A stretch of 64,000 bases of DNA from DATMRS01 sp035566015 (lineage in GTDB: Bacteria > Pseudomonadota > Alphaproteobacteria > Sphingomonadales > Sphingomonadaceae), in the NCBI GenBank assembly GCA_035566015.1, contig DATMRS010000022.1, forward strand, positions 310,001 through 374,000. Reading direction: 5' to 3'. The notes under the pieces are model-generated. The model searched no databases and had not been told where the DNA came from. It worked only from the letters and a program-made list of their open reading frames with translations. A program made the translations under genes and the position numbers. Positions 33,025 to 41,946 of the stretch are shown here, one piece after another (position 1 is the first letter of the stretch; each line of letters starts with the position of its first letter).

Positions 33025-33873
33025 TTACGCCTTCTTCGTCTGCCGGCTCGTATCATAGGCGCCGAGGCCCGGCTTGAAGGTCTTTTCGTCGAGGAACTGG
33101 CGCGTCGCTTCCTTGCGGCCTTCGGAATCGAAGCTGTCGGCCGCTTCCTGTGCGCGGATCAGATAATCCTCGGCATTCTCATAGGTCATCTCACGGACGC
33201 GGCGGATCGCATCCTTGGTGGCCTTGAGCGCGACCGGATTCTTCTTGAGCAGCACTTCGGCCACGTCGGTCACGCGCGCCTTGAGCCTGGCGAGCGGCAG
33301 CGCCTCGTTGACGAGGCCGGCTTCGGCGGCGTCCTTGCCGCTGAGATTCTCGCCCATCATCGCGTGGTACATCGCCTTGCGGAAAGGCATCAGCTCCACC
33401 GCGACCTTCGACGCGCCACCGCCCGGCAGGATGCCCCAGTTGATCTCGGACAGGCCGAACTGCGCCTCCTCGGCGGCGAAGGCGAGGTCGCAGGCGAAGA
33501 GCGGGCCGTAGCCACCGCCGAAGCACCAGCCGTTGACCATCGCGATCGTCGGCTTCTGATACCAGCGCAGGCGGCGCCACCAGCTATAGGCCTCGCGCTG
33601 CGACTTGCGCGTCCCGCCCAGCCCCTTGGCGGCGCTTTCGCGGAAATATTGCTGGAGATCCATGCCCGCCGACCAGGCGGTGCCTTCGCCGGTGAGGACG
33701 AGAACGCCGACATCCTCGCGATATTCCAGCTCGTCGAGGATTTCGCCCATGCGCCGGTTGAGGTTCGGCGACATGCAGTTGCGCTTCTCGGGCCGGTTGA
33801 AACTCACCCAGGCGATGCCGTTCTCGACATGATATTTGGCGACATTAGGGTCGTCAGTGGGTTCGGCGGTCAT
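33025..33873 (-). CDS. ferB: p-Hydroxycinnamoyl-CoA hydratase/lyase (feruloyl-CoA hydratase/lyase)
   Basis: This 282-residue crotonase-fold enzyme closely resembles the hydratase/lyase that converts feruloyl-, caffeoyl- or p-coumaroyl-CoA to acetyl-CoA and vanillin-type aldehydes. Shared segments are FNRPEKRN, WSAGMDLQQYFRE, KPTIAMVNGWCFGGG and FGLSEINWG. The catalytic Glu falls at residue 143, the same number as in the Pseudomonas fluorescens enzyme. Position 123, a Ser in that enzyme as I recall it, is Gly here. The gene follows a vanillin dehydrogenase-like gene by 40 bases, which supports the assignment. The usual CoA-ligase partner (ferA/fcs) is not in the window. Confidence 0.88.
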   Translation of the reverse strand: MTAEPTDDPNVAKYHVENGIAWVSFNRPEKRNCMSPNLNRRMGEILDELEYREDVGVLVLTGEGTAWSAGMDLQQYFRESAAKGLGGTRKSQREAYSWWRRLRWYQKPTIAMVNGWCFGGGYGPLFACDLAFAAEEAQFGLSEINWGILPGGGASKVAVELMPFRKAMYHAMMGENLSGKDAAEAGLVNEALPLARLKARVTDVAEVLLKKNPVALKATKDAIRRVREMTYENAEDYLIRAQEAADSFDSEGRKEATRQFLDEKTFKPGLGAYDTSRQTKKA

Positions 33874-33913
33874 ACTTAAAATCCTTCTTTGGGTTTTGCG
33901 AAAAGCGCGATCG

Positions 33914-35314
33914 TCAGATCGGATAATGGCCGGGCTCGGTGGCGACGGTGATCCAGCGCAGCTCGGTGAACTGGTCGATGCCCGCCTTGCCGCCGAAGCG
34001 GCCGTAGCCGCTGGCGCCGACGCCGCCGAAGGGCATCTGCGCTTCGTCATGCACCGTCGGCCCGTTGACGTGGCAGATGCCCGACTTGATCCGGCGCGCC
34101 ACCTTCAGGCCGCGCGCGATATCCTTCGTGAAGACGGCGGCGGAGAGGCCATATTCGCTGTCGTTCGCCTTGGCGATCGCCTCTTCCTCGTCCTTCGCGC
34201 GGATCACGGCGACGACCGGGCCGAAGCTCTCCTCGCTGTAGAGCTTCATGTCCTTCGTCACCTTGTCGACGACGGTGGCGGGCATGACGACGCCCTGGCT
34301 CTCGCCGCCGGCAAGCCTGGCCGCGCCCTTGGCGACCGCGTCGGCGATCAGCCCCTCGACATGATCGACCGTCTTGCGATCGACCACCGCGCCGAGCGGT
34401 GTGGTGCCGAGGCCTGGATCGCCCGCCTTCATAGAGGCGGCCTTGGCGGCGAACTTTTCAACGAACGTGTCCGCGATCGCGTCGACGACGATGATCCGTT
34501 CGGTCGACATGCAGATCTGGCCCTGGTTCATGAAGGCGCCGAACGCGGCGGCGGCAACCGCTTCGTCGAGATCGGCATCCTCCAGCACGAGGAAGGGCGC
34601 CTTGCCGCCCAGTTCGAGCAGGACGGGCTTCAGATGCGTGGCCGCGCGCTGCGCGATGATCCGGCCGACATGCGTCGATCCGGTGAAATTGATCCGCCTG
34701 ACCGCCTTATGATCGATCAGCGCGCCGACCACGTCGCCCGCGTCGACCGGCGCATTGGTGACGACACCGACGACGCCCTCGGGCAGACCCGCCTCGGCGA
34801 AGCTCTCAACGATCAGCGCATGGGTGCGCGGGCAGATTTCCGACGCCTTGAACACCACCGCGTTGCCGCAGGCGAGCGCGGTCGCGATCGAGCGGACGCC
34901 CAGGATCACCGGCGCATTCCACGGCGCGATGCCGAGGATCACGCCCACGGGCTCACGGATCGCCATCGACAGCGAACCCGGCGTGTCGGAAGGGATCACC
35001 TCACCCGCAATCTGCGTGGTGATCGAGGCGGCCTCGCGGATCATGCTGGTGGCGAGCATCACGTTGAAGCGCGCCCAGCCCTCGGTCGCGCCGATTTCCA
35101 CCTTCATCGCCGCGACGAAATCCTCGCCCCGCGCGGCGAGCGCGTCGGCGGCCTTGCTGAGCAGCGCGCGCCGTGCGTTCGGGCCCATCGCCGACCAGGC
35201 GGAGAAGGCGGCGGCGGCCTTGTCGGCGACGGCTCCGGCCTCGGCGGGAGTCATCGCGACGGCTTCGCTTGCGGGTTGACCGGTCAGAGGGTTGAGGCGG
35301 GTGAAGTTGGTCAT
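33914..35314 (-). CDS. Vanillin dehydrogenase-like NAD(P)-dependent aldehyde dehydrogenase
   Basis: A 466-residue aldehyde dehydrogenase with general base Glu234 (LELGGKAPF), nucleophile Cys268 (NQGQICMST), the cofactor-binding APWNAPVILGVRSIATALACGNAVVFKAS and the C-terminal FGGVGASGYGRFGG. The NQGQICMS context and overall pattern fit the vanillin/salicylaldehyde dehydrogenase group (LigV, Vdh, DoxF). Being cotranscribed with a feruloyl-CoA hydratase/lyase, it most likely oxidises vanillin or 4-hydroxybenzaldehyde to the acid. The ATG at 35314 has GAGGA upstream. It is the first gene of the operon, directly behind the promoter/operator at 35341-35381. Confidence 0.87.
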   Translation of the reverse strand: MTNFTRLNPLTGQPASEAVAMTPAEAGAVADKAAAAFSAWSAMGPNARRALLSKAADALAARGEDFVAAMKVEIGATEGWARFNVMLATSMIREAASITTQIAGEVIPSDTPGSLSMAIREPVGVILGIAPWNAPVILGVRSIATALACGNAVVFKASEICPRTHALIVESFAEAGLPEGVVGVVTNAPVDAGDVVGALIDHKAVRRINFTGSTHVGRIIAQRAATHLKPVLLELGGKAPFLVLEDADLDEAVAAAAFGAFMNQGQICMSTERIIVVDAIADTFVEKFAAKAASMKAGDPGLGTTPLGAVVDRKTVDHVEGLIADAVAKGAARLAGGESQGVVMPATVVDKVTKDMKLYSEESFGPVVAVIRAKDEEEAIAKANDSEYGLSAAVFTKDIARGLKVARRIKSGICHVNGPTVHDEAQMPFGGVGASGYGRFGGKAGIDQFTELRWITVATEPGHYPI

Positions 35315-35340
35315 GGCGAATCCTCACAATTTCACGAAAC

Positions 35341-35359
35341 TTGTTATACAGTATAACAA
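35341..35359. promoter_or_regulatory. Palindromic operator for the divergent MarR regulator
   Basis: TTGTTATACAGTATAACAA is a perfect 19-base palindrome (9-base arms, central A). It is 27 bases upstream of the dehydrogenase ATG and 51 bases upstream of the MarR ATG. It covers the -10 region of the operon promoter, as expected for repression by a MarR dimer that releases DNA when a hydroxycinnamoyl-CoA binds. Confidence 0.8.
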
Positions 35360-35381
35360 TCCCTCGCAAGGGAATCGTCAA
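35353..35381 (-). promoter_or_regulatory. Promoter of the vanillin dehydrogenase-ferB operon
   Basis: On the minus strand TTGACG (35381-35376) and TGTTAT (35358-35353) are separated by 17 bases. The -10 lies inside the palindromic operator. Confidence 0.5.
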
Positions 35382-35410
35382 GGCCCTTGCCTCGACACGA
35401 CGGACGAACA

Positions 35411-35899
35411 ATGAGCGGAAGCGCGATGGACGACAAGCGGGACAAGGTGGTGGCGCTGCTGGAGGAGACGGGCCTGATCGACCGGCTCGGCTTCGTGCTG
35501 CGCTTCGCCCAGAGCCGGGTGTGGAGCGATCTCGTCACCGCGTTCGAGCCGTTCGGCCTGCGGCCCGGCCATTATTCCGCGCTCCTCATGCTGCGCGCCC
35601 GCCCGGGTTGCCGGCAGCAGGACATAGGCGAGGCGCTGGGGGTGCAGCGGCCCAATCTGGTGGCGATGGTGGAGATGCTGGAGAAGCGGGGGCTCGTCGC
35701 GCGCGCCGTCAACCCGGCCGACCGTCGTTCCTACGCGCTCAACCTGACCGATGCGGGGCTGGCGCTGCTCGACGAAATGGACGAAGCGCATCGCGCGCAC
35801 GAGGCACGGCTCGCGGCGATGCTGGGGCCGATAAATCCGGCCGTGCTGCTGCCGGGGTTGAGGCGGTTGGCGGGGTTTGGGGAGGAGGGTGACGCTTAA
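35411..35899 (+). CDS. MarR-family transcriptional regulator (FerC-like)
   Basis: This 162-residue winged helix-turn-helix protein has the MarR pattern: RLGFVLRFAQSRVW in the dimerisation helix, RPGHYSALLMLRARPGCRQQDIGEALGVQRPNLVAMVEMLEKRGLVAR as the recognition region, and the wing NPADRRSYALNLTDAG. It is divergent from the vanillin dehydrogenase-ferB operon. By analogy with FerC of Sphingobium SYK-6, it should repress that operon until a hydroxycinnamoyl-CoA ester binds. Another in-frame ATG at 35426 has a slightly better upstream purine run, so the start is uncertain. The 35341 palindrome is its probable target and may also autoregulate it. Confidence 0.85.
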   Translation: MSGSAMDDKRDKVVALLEETGLIDRLGFVLRFAQSRVWSDLVTAFEPFGLRPGHYSALLMLRARPGCRQQDIGEALGVQRPNLVAMVEMLEKRGLVARAVNPADRRSYALNLTDAGLALLDEMDEAHRAHEARLAAMLGPINPAVLLPGLRRLAGFGEEGDA

Positions 35900-35943
35900 G
35901 AGCGTCTCTTTCATTCGGATCGGGCGGTATTTCTTCGTTGCTG

Positions 35944-35967
35944 GTCATTCCCATTCGTCGGGATGAC
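35944..35967. repeat. Degenerate inverted repeat between convergent genes
   Basis: GTCATTCCC and GGGATGAC form a near-perfect dyad with a 7-base loop in the 79-base gap between the MarR gene and the cytochrome operon end. It resembles a degraded copy of the 31630 repeat family and could act as a bidirectional terminator. Confidence 0.45.
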
Positions 35968-35978
35968 GATGGCGGGAT

Positions 35979-38900
35979 TTACCGCCTCGCCGGCACCCAA
36001 TGATCGAAGCTTACCGTATCGACGACCTTGTAGGGCACGCGATTGCGGTTGAGGAACAGCTTCTCCATCTCCGGCCGGGTGAAGGGGCGGGACCCCAGCC
36101 GGCCGAAGATCGCGATCTGACCGCCCGTCTCGTCCACCGCGCGATCGCGCGCGAGGCCCTTGGAGAGCGCCAGAGCCGGGGCGGAGGTGCGCGCCCAGGC
36201 GATCAACTCGGGCTTGGGCGCGGGCGAGAAACCGTAGAAATTGGGCTGGCTCTCCGGACTGGTGAGCTGGAGCACCTTCAGGCCGTTCCGCCCGTCCGCG
36301 ACATAGGCGAACAGCGACGCGTTGGTGCTGGCGACGATCACGTCCTCGGCATCGTCGAGTTTCCCGCCGAACGTCACCTTCTGATAGATATGCGGCTTCG
36401 TCGGGTTCTTGATGTCGAGGATGACAAGCCCGTCCCGCTTCGCCGCGACATAGGCATAGGTGCGCGCGACATAGAGCTTGCGGGCGTCGGCGAGCGGCAC
36501 CGTCGCCCCCGGCACGGCCTGCGGATCGCCCATGTCGGTGATGTCGAACACTTCGACGCCGCGCGCGGTCGTCACCCACAGATAGCGGAACTGGACGGCC
36601 GAGGCGCGCGCATCGGGCAGTGGCACGACCTTCATCAGTTTCGGCGCGAGGACGAGCTGGTTTTTCGGATCGGCGAGGCGCACCACGACGAGACCCGCAT
36701 CGGCGGTGATATAGGCATAGTCACCCGCCAGCGTGATGTGACGCGCGCCCTTGAGAACGTCCTTCTCGTTCCAGGTGAGGCTGCGCTTCAGGAAATTGTT
36801 GCGCGGCTCGCCATCGGCCAGCGTATCGACATTGACGGCGATCAGCCCTTCGACCGCATCGGTGATGAACGCGTATCGGTAGATAGCGTGCATCGGCTGT
36901 TCCTGATTTTCAGGATAATTCTTGATGATGTTGTCGTTGCGCTCCGGGCTGATCGGCTGATCGGTGGGCAGCGCCATGCAGGTCGCGTTGGGGCTTGCGA
37001 TGTGCAGGTCCTGACCGAGCGGGGAGACGGGCGCGGTGACGATCCGCTCCGAAAAGCCCTTATTGCCGATCGAGGCGACGTCATAGACGCGGAAGCCGCC
37101 CTTGCCGCCTGCCGTGAATATATATTCGCCGCGCAGCTGCAGGCAGCGGATCGCGTCCGGCGCGCCCTGATGGATCGTGCCGAATTCCTCCACCGAATCG
37201 GTTTCGCCGGACCCCTTCCTGTCGAACGTCTTGCCGCGCCGCCAGTTGATCAGTTCGCGTCCATGGTCCTGATGCATCTGCCAATAATCGGGATAGGCAT
37301 AACGCTGGAGATAGGAGCCGATCACCGCCTGCGGCTCCTGCCATTCGGTGACGCGGGTGGCCGCGAAGCCGTCCTCCAGCCCGGTCCAGGCGTTCAGCCC
37401 CACGAAATTGACCGTGTTGGTGCCGAGCAGCAGGAGCTGCGCCATGATCGCATTATTGTCGTCGGCGGCCGAGAGGTGGCAGTCGGTGCAGGTCTTCGTC
37501 TCGGTCTTGCGAACGGTATGCGGGAAGTGCGGCGCGAAGGCCTGGCTCGAATAACCCGCGGCCGAGATTGGCGGCTGCTGGATATAGATGCGCTCGCGGT
37601 TGATGTTGGTCGACGACAGGATCAGCGCCGAACTGGAGCGGACGGGCGTGACCTCATTGCCCTTGCTCGTCTGGTGCCGGCCGAGCTGGAACATGTCGTC
37701 GCGCGCTACCTGCGGATTGTAGGTAGCGAAATTGCGCGTCTCGATCCCGTCATAATGGTGCGAATTGGTCTTCCAGTTCGCTTCGATCGGCAGGTGGCAG
37801 CCGCCGCACGACGTCGTCCAAGACAGATGACAGGTGAAGCAGGCCATCTGATCGGGCTTGTGCGCGCGATTTTCGGGCGCGATGCCCGGTCCCCACGCAT
37901 AATCGCCGGTATCGCCGCCATCGGCCGACATCAGCTTGGCGCGCGCCGCCTTCGCATTGAAATGGGCCGATCCGCGATCGACCGCCTCCTTGACGAGGCT
38001 GACCTTCCATTCAAGCTTCGGATCGACGATCGAGCGTTGGACGAGCACGCGTTCGCCGTTGGCGTCGGTACTCCATTCGAAGCGGCGGCGGCCGTCGGCG
38101 TTGCGAAGCAGCGACAGATCGGTCCCCCCCGGCGGCGCGGCGGGGCCGGAGGTGCGCAGCGTCGGGAACGCGTCCGCCGTGCCGTGGCAATCCTTGCACC
38201 CGATCTCGATCGCGTTGGCGACCTCGCCATAGACGAGGCCGCTGCCGTGGCTGTCGCGCGCGAAATGGCAATCGGCGCATTGCATGCCCTTTTCGGCATG
38301 AATGTCCATCATGTGGACCGCCTTGCCCGGATTGATGCCGGGCGGCACGAACTTCGGCTCGCGCCCGTCGGTCGAGGCGCTGTAGCAGAGCGCGCGCTGT
38401 TCCTCTGTCGGCTCGTCGGCGCAGGGCTTGCGGAACTTGTCGGGATCGTCGTTCGCGACGATGTTGCCGTCCGCGTCGAGCAGATTGCCGTCGCGATCGC
38501 GCTTGAACACGGCGCGGAAATTCCAGCCGTGGCCGTGATAATCGGCGAACTGCGTGTCTTTCGCGAGGCGGTTCACATCGTCATAGACGTTGCGCAGGAA
38601 ATCGAGGTCGCTCCACAGACCACGCGGGGACGCGCCCTCGGGATTGCGTTCCAGAACCTTGTGGGTTTCGGCGGCGGTGGGATATTTCTGGCGGCTGTCG
38701 GGCGCCAGCGGGTTGCCCTTGTGCGGCCACATCAGCGGCGCGTCCGCCTCATAATCCCACATCGTGTAGCCGAGATAGCTGTTCAGGAAGATGTTGGGCT
38801 GGTGCATGTGGCAGGTCATGCACTGCGAGGTGGGGATGGCGCGCGTGAAGGCGTGGCGGATCGGGTGGCCCTTCTCCTTCTCGCCCGCGATGCCGATGGC

Positions 38901-40064
38901 GTGCGGCGGCTTTTCCATGCGGCTGGCGATCGTCGGATCGTCGGTCGCGCTCTGCCCGTCGCGGCCGAACGGTGCGTAGGTCAGGCTGTGGCGCGGCTCG
39001 CGATCATTGGCATAGACGACATGGCAACCCGCGCAGCCCGAATTGCGATAGTCGCCGGGCTGATCGTTCGTGCCCATGAACCACATGTAGGGATCGTTGA
39101 GGCGGGTCTTGTGCAGGTTCAAGACGGCGATCGCGACGCGCAGGCCGGTCGCCGGGCCGCGATTGGATTGCCTGAGATCGGGCCGCCCCGGCTCCTCCAG
39201 CCGCTGGACCGTGCCGCCGATATTGGGCAGGCCGATTTCCGGGAAGGCAGAGCTGATGTTGCGCCCGCCGCGCTCGAACACGCGGAACACGTCCGCCGGC
39301 GGCACGACATGCCAGGTGGGCAAAGGATAGAGGGCGGCGAGCGCGCCACGCGCTTTCTCCGCATCGGTGACGGTGCCCGGCGGCGACCCGGCGGAAACGA
39401 CCTTCGCGGGCTGGCCGGTGTGGGTATAGGCCTCCCCGAACATGTAATTCTTATAGGGCAGCACGCCGTTATTGTAGGAGCCGCCGCCCCAGAACATCGC
39501 CGCCGTCGACATCAGCGAGCGTTCGGCCGCCTGGATGATGTCGAGATGGCACGCCCCGCACGCCGCGCGCGCGACCCGATAGTCGGACGGGTTGACGAAG
39601 CGGATATATTCGGGCGCCTCGCGGTTGAGCAGGGTATAGCTGCGCTTCGGATTGGCGGGGCTGGGCCAATGCCATGCCTCCGGATAGCGCGGCAGGACGT
39701 GCGCCGCGTCGCGCTTCGCTACATATGCGGGCGCGTCCTTTGGCAGCGTGGGATCGCCCATCACCTTCGGATTGCCGCCATGGCAATCGACGCAGCCCAG
39801 CTGCACGGCGGGGGTGACGTGCATCGTCGGCTGGTCGCTTTTCGTGTGGCAGCTGACGCAGCCGACGCTCTTGGCGTCCGCCTCGGCTTGAGTCTGGCTG
39901 AGCGGCGCGGCGGGGGCGCGGACGAGGCTGTAGTCGCGCGCGACCGGCTTCTCGCCCCCCGACGCCGAAAGCCGCGCCGTGCCGGGCAGGACGAGCGCCG
40001 CCGCCAGCCCCGTCAGGGCTAGCAGCGCCCGCGTGATCCGCCGTGTCTGAATCGTTGCCCCCAT
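35979..40064 (-). CDS. Decahaem c-type cytochrome fused to an LVIVD-type beta-propeller
   Basis: A 1361-residue exported protein. A Sec signal peptide (about 1-35) precedes ten CXXCH haem sites starting at Cys69, 91, 169, 344, 415, 596, 623, 742, 753 and 859. From about residue 975 six repeats follow, of the form aromatic-x-(Y/F)-(V/I)-x(5-7)-G-(L/F)-x-(V/I) (for example YAYVAAKRDGLVILDI, FAYVADGRNGLKVLQL), the LVIVD pattern of a beta-propeller. No lipobox is seen, so it is periplasmic or exported to the surface. It is last of a four-gene operon, 7 bases after the beta-barrel gene. Known multihaem proteins of this size conduct electrons or reduce external acceptors; the substrate here is unknown. 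Ten haems is a motif count; non-standard sites would add more. Confidence 0.88.
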   Translation of the reverse strand: MGATIQTRRITRALLALTGLAAALVLPGTARLSASGGEKPVARDYSLVRAPAAPLSQTQAEADAKSVGCVSCHTKSDQPTMHVTPAVQLGCVDCHGGNPKVMGDPTLPKDAPAYVAKRDAAHVLPRYPEAWHWPSPANPKRSYTLLNREAPEYIRFVNPSDYRVARAACGACHLDIIQAAERSLMSTAAMFWGGGSYNNGVLPYKNYMFGEAYTHTGQPAKVVSAGSPPGTVTDAEKARGALAALYPLPTWHVVPPADVFRVFERGGRNISSAFPEIGLPNIGGTVQRLEEPGRPDLRQSNRGPATGLRVAIAVLNLHKTRLNDPYMWFMGTNDQPGDYRNSGCAGCHVVYANDREPRHSLTYAPFGRDGQSATDDPTIASRMEKPPHAIGIAGEKEKGHPIRHAFTRAIPTSQCMTCHMHQPNIFLNSYLGYTMWDYEADAPLMWPHKGNPLAPDSRQKYPTAAETHKVLERNPEGASPRGLWSDLDFLRNVYDDVNRLAKDTQFADYHGHGWNFRAVFKRDRDGNLLDADGNIVANDDPDKFRKPCADEPTEEQRALCYSASTDGREPKFVPPGINPGKAVHMMDIHAEKGMQCADCHFARDSHGSGLVYGEVANAIEIGCKDCHGTADAFPTLRTSGPAAPPGGTDLSLLRNADGRRRFEWSTDANGERVLVQRSIVDPKLEWKVSLVKEAVDRGSAHFNAKAARAKLMSADGGDTGDYAWGPGIAPENRAHKPDQMACFTCHLSWTTSCGGCHLPIEANWKTNSHHYDGIETRNFATYNPQVARDDMFQLGRHQTSKGNEVTPVRSSSALILSSTNINRERIYIQQPPISAAGYSSQAFAPHFPHTVRKTETKTCTDCHLSAADDNNAIMAQLLLLGTNTVNFVGLNAWTGLEDGFAATRVTEWQEPQAVIGSYLQRYAYPDYWQMHQDHGRELINWRRGKTFDRKGSGETDSVEEFGTIHQGAPDAIRCLQLRGEYIFTAGGKGGFRVYDVASIGNKGFSERIVTAPVSPLGQDLHIASPNATCMALPTDQPISPERNDNIIKNYPENQEQPMHAIYRYAFITDAVEGLIAVNVDTLADGEPRNNFLKRSLTWNEKDVLKGARHITLAGDYAYITADAGLVVVRLADPKNQLVLAPKLMKVVPLPDARASAVQFRYLWVTTARGVEVFDITDMGDPQAVPGATVPLADARKLYVARTYAYVAAKRDGLVILDIKNPTKPHIYQKVTFGGKLDDAEDVIVASTNASLFAYVADGRNGLKVLQLTSPESQPNFYGFSPAPKPELIAWARTSAPALALSKGLARDRAVDETGGQIAIFGRLGSRPFTRPEMEKLFLNRNRVPYKVVDTVSFDHWVPARR

Positions 40065-40071
40065 GGTCGCG

Positions 40072-41943
40072 TCAATAGGTCAAAATGGTGTTGAACAGGA
40101 CGGAATAGTAACGATCGTCGCGCTTCTGGCTGGAGAAGTTGGCGGCGTTGGTGAACAGGTCGCGCAAGCCCGCCCCCGGCTCCAGCATCGCGGCGGAGAG
40201 GCGGAAGACGACATTCTGGATCGCCTTCGGCCGATAGATGGCGGCCAGCGAATAATCGAAGCCGATCGAACGCGGAATGCTGCCCTCGTTCCGCAGCGCG
40301 CGCAGGGTGGCGGTGTTGGCGAACCACAGATGGTTGATATTGGCCGACAGGCGGAATTTCGGCGTGATGTCGAAATCGCCGCCGACGCCCAGCAGGACCG
40401 TGCCCGGATTGTTGAAATTCGACTGCCCTTCCTCCTTCGAGGAGCGCAGATTGTTGAGGATGCCGTTGCGCTGGCTGACCGCCACCGCGCGCCCGCCGCC
40501 CGCGAACGGGATCGACTGGCGGATCCAGTAGCTGGTGTCCGCGCCCGCGAAGATCGGGTTTTCGAAGATGGCGTCGAAGCCGCCTTCCTTGTCGTCATAG
40601 GGATCGCCGTCGCCCGAGGCGTAGAGACCCGAGACGCGGAAGCGCATCCAGTTATAGTCGTAGCTCAGCTCCGCCGCGCCGAACCATGCGCGGATATCGG
40701 CGGGTTCGCCGGTGAAGAGGCTGTTGTCGTCCCGCCCGAACGCGCCGTGGAAGGACGCGGTCAGGTTCAGCCGGCCGATATGGCCGTCGGCGTTGTAGCC
40801 GAGATAGACGACATCGTAATCGCGCGGCTCCAGATTGCCCAGCAGCACGGGGCGCACCGGAAATCCATTGTCGTCGATATGGATTTCACCCTTCTCGCGA
40901 TTGCGGTTGTAGATCAAAGTCACCTGGCTGGTCAGCCCCGTCACCGGCAAATCCTGCCGATAGAGGTTGGCGATGAAGACGAAATCCTTGCGCGGGCTTT
41001 GGACGACGCTGTTTAGCCCCGAATTGGTGTCCTTCTCCAGCCGCCAGAAGGCCGCCAGATTATATTGGAAGCGGTTGTCGTCGCGATTGCCGAACAGGCG
41101 GATGCCCAACTGGCTGTCCTGAAACAGAAAGCCCCGGAAATCGGCGTTGAACGGCTGGATGCCCACCCGGATCGAATCGAAATCATAGCGATCGGACACA
41201 TTGCGCAGGTGATAATCGATGAAGGCTTCCTGCACGCCGAGGAACTGGTCGTAGCGATGTGTCTTCTTCGATGGCTCGACGAACAGGACGCGGCGCTCCT
41301 CCACGTCGGCATAGCTCATATTATAGGCCAGCGTGACGCGATATTCGATCTCGGGCGGCTTATAGGCGGTCGATCCCTTGGTGAGCGCCGCGCCGAACAG
41401 GAACGTCTGTGAGGCGACGAAGCTGTTGTCGCGGCCGAACACGTCGAGCGACCGGGGATCGGAGGTGAGCTGCCGGTTCACGGGCGTGGGGAAGGAGCGC
41501 GGCTCTATCACCGTGTCCGACACGGCATTGAGCGTGAAGAACCAATTGTCGCTAGTGATAGGGAGCCACGCCGGCTTCTTCGCCAGATCGATCGGGATAT
41601 CGCCCTTCAGCACGCTGGGGTGATAGGGATCGAGCTTCGAATGGCAGACCGCGCCTATATTGGGAAAGCGCGCCTTGTCGGCGCAGAGCGTTTTCACCAG
41701 CCGCCAGCGATCGGGCACCGGAAAGGCGGCGTCGGCCGGAAAGGCTTCGGGCGGGGGCGCGCGCACCGCGCCGGGATTGTCCTGCACCACCTTGTGTGGC
41801 AGCGGCTTCTCCGCGCCGGGCCGGCGGCGGCCGGGCAGCAGCGCGTCTTCCGCGTCGACCGGCGCCACCGCTTCGGGCGCGGGTGGCCCGGGATCGGCGG
41901 GCAGGGCCGTTGCTTGCGCCAATAGCAGGGAGAAAGCGATCAC
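40072..41943 (-). CDS. Outer-membrane beta-barrel protein of a porin-cytochrome operon
   Basis: The 623-residue protein has a short signal sequence (about 1-14, MIAFSLLLAQATALP), a Pro-rich stretch to about residue 75, and then a barrel-like body of alternating hydrophobic strands and polar turns (for example VTLAYNMSYADVEERRVLFVE, FRVSGLYASGDGDPYDDKEGG), ending in a terminal Tyr. Two cysteines, Cys87 and Cys100, lie before the barrel. The segment LDPYHPSVLKGDIPI is a recurrent motif of an uncharacterised barrel family. It sits between a lipoprotein and a decahaem cytochrome gene, so by analogy with MtrB-type conduits it may hold a cytochrome in the outer membrane. It has no clear sequence match to MtrB or PioB that I can see. 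The start is GTG, 3 bases after the previous stop. Confidence 0.78.
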   Translation of the reverse strand: MIAFSLLLAQATALPADPGPPAPEAVAPVDAEDALLPGRRRPGAEKPLPHKVVQDNPGAVRAPPPEAFPADAAFPVPDRWRLVKTLCADKARFPNIGAVCHSKLDPYHPSVLKGDIPIDLAKKPAWLPITSDNWFFTLNAVSDTVIEPRSFPTPVNRQLTSDPRSLDVFGRDNSFVASQTFLFGAALTKGSTAYKPPEIEYRVTLAYNMSYADVEERRVLFVEPSKKTHRYDQFLGVQEAFIDYHLRNVSDRYDFDSIRVGIQPFNADFRGFLFQDSQLGIRLFGNRDDNRFQYNLAAFWRLEKDTNSGLNSVVQSPRKDFVFIANLYRQDLPVTGLTSQVTLIYNRNREKGEIHIDDNGFPVRPVLLGNLEPRDYDVVYLGYNADGHIGRLNLTASFHGAFGRDDNSLFTGEPADIRAWFGAAELSYDYNWMRFRVSGLYASGDGDPYDDKEGGFDAIFENPIFAGADTSYWIRQSIPFAGGGRAVAVSQRNGILNNLRSSKEEGQSNFNNPGTVLLGVGGDFDITPKFRLSANINHLWFANTATLRALRNEGSIPRSIGFDYSLAAIYRPKAIQNVVFRLSAAMLEPGAGLRDLFTNAANFSSQKRDDRYYSVLFNTILTY

Positions 41944-41946
41944 CCT

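Noticed and set aside
36000..40022. 1340-residue open frame on the plus strand opposite the decahaem cytochrome
   Set aside because: It mirrors the real gene frame, which has ten CXXCH sites and a signal peptide. The antisense product has low-complexity Arg/Ile/Gly composition and no recognisable domain.
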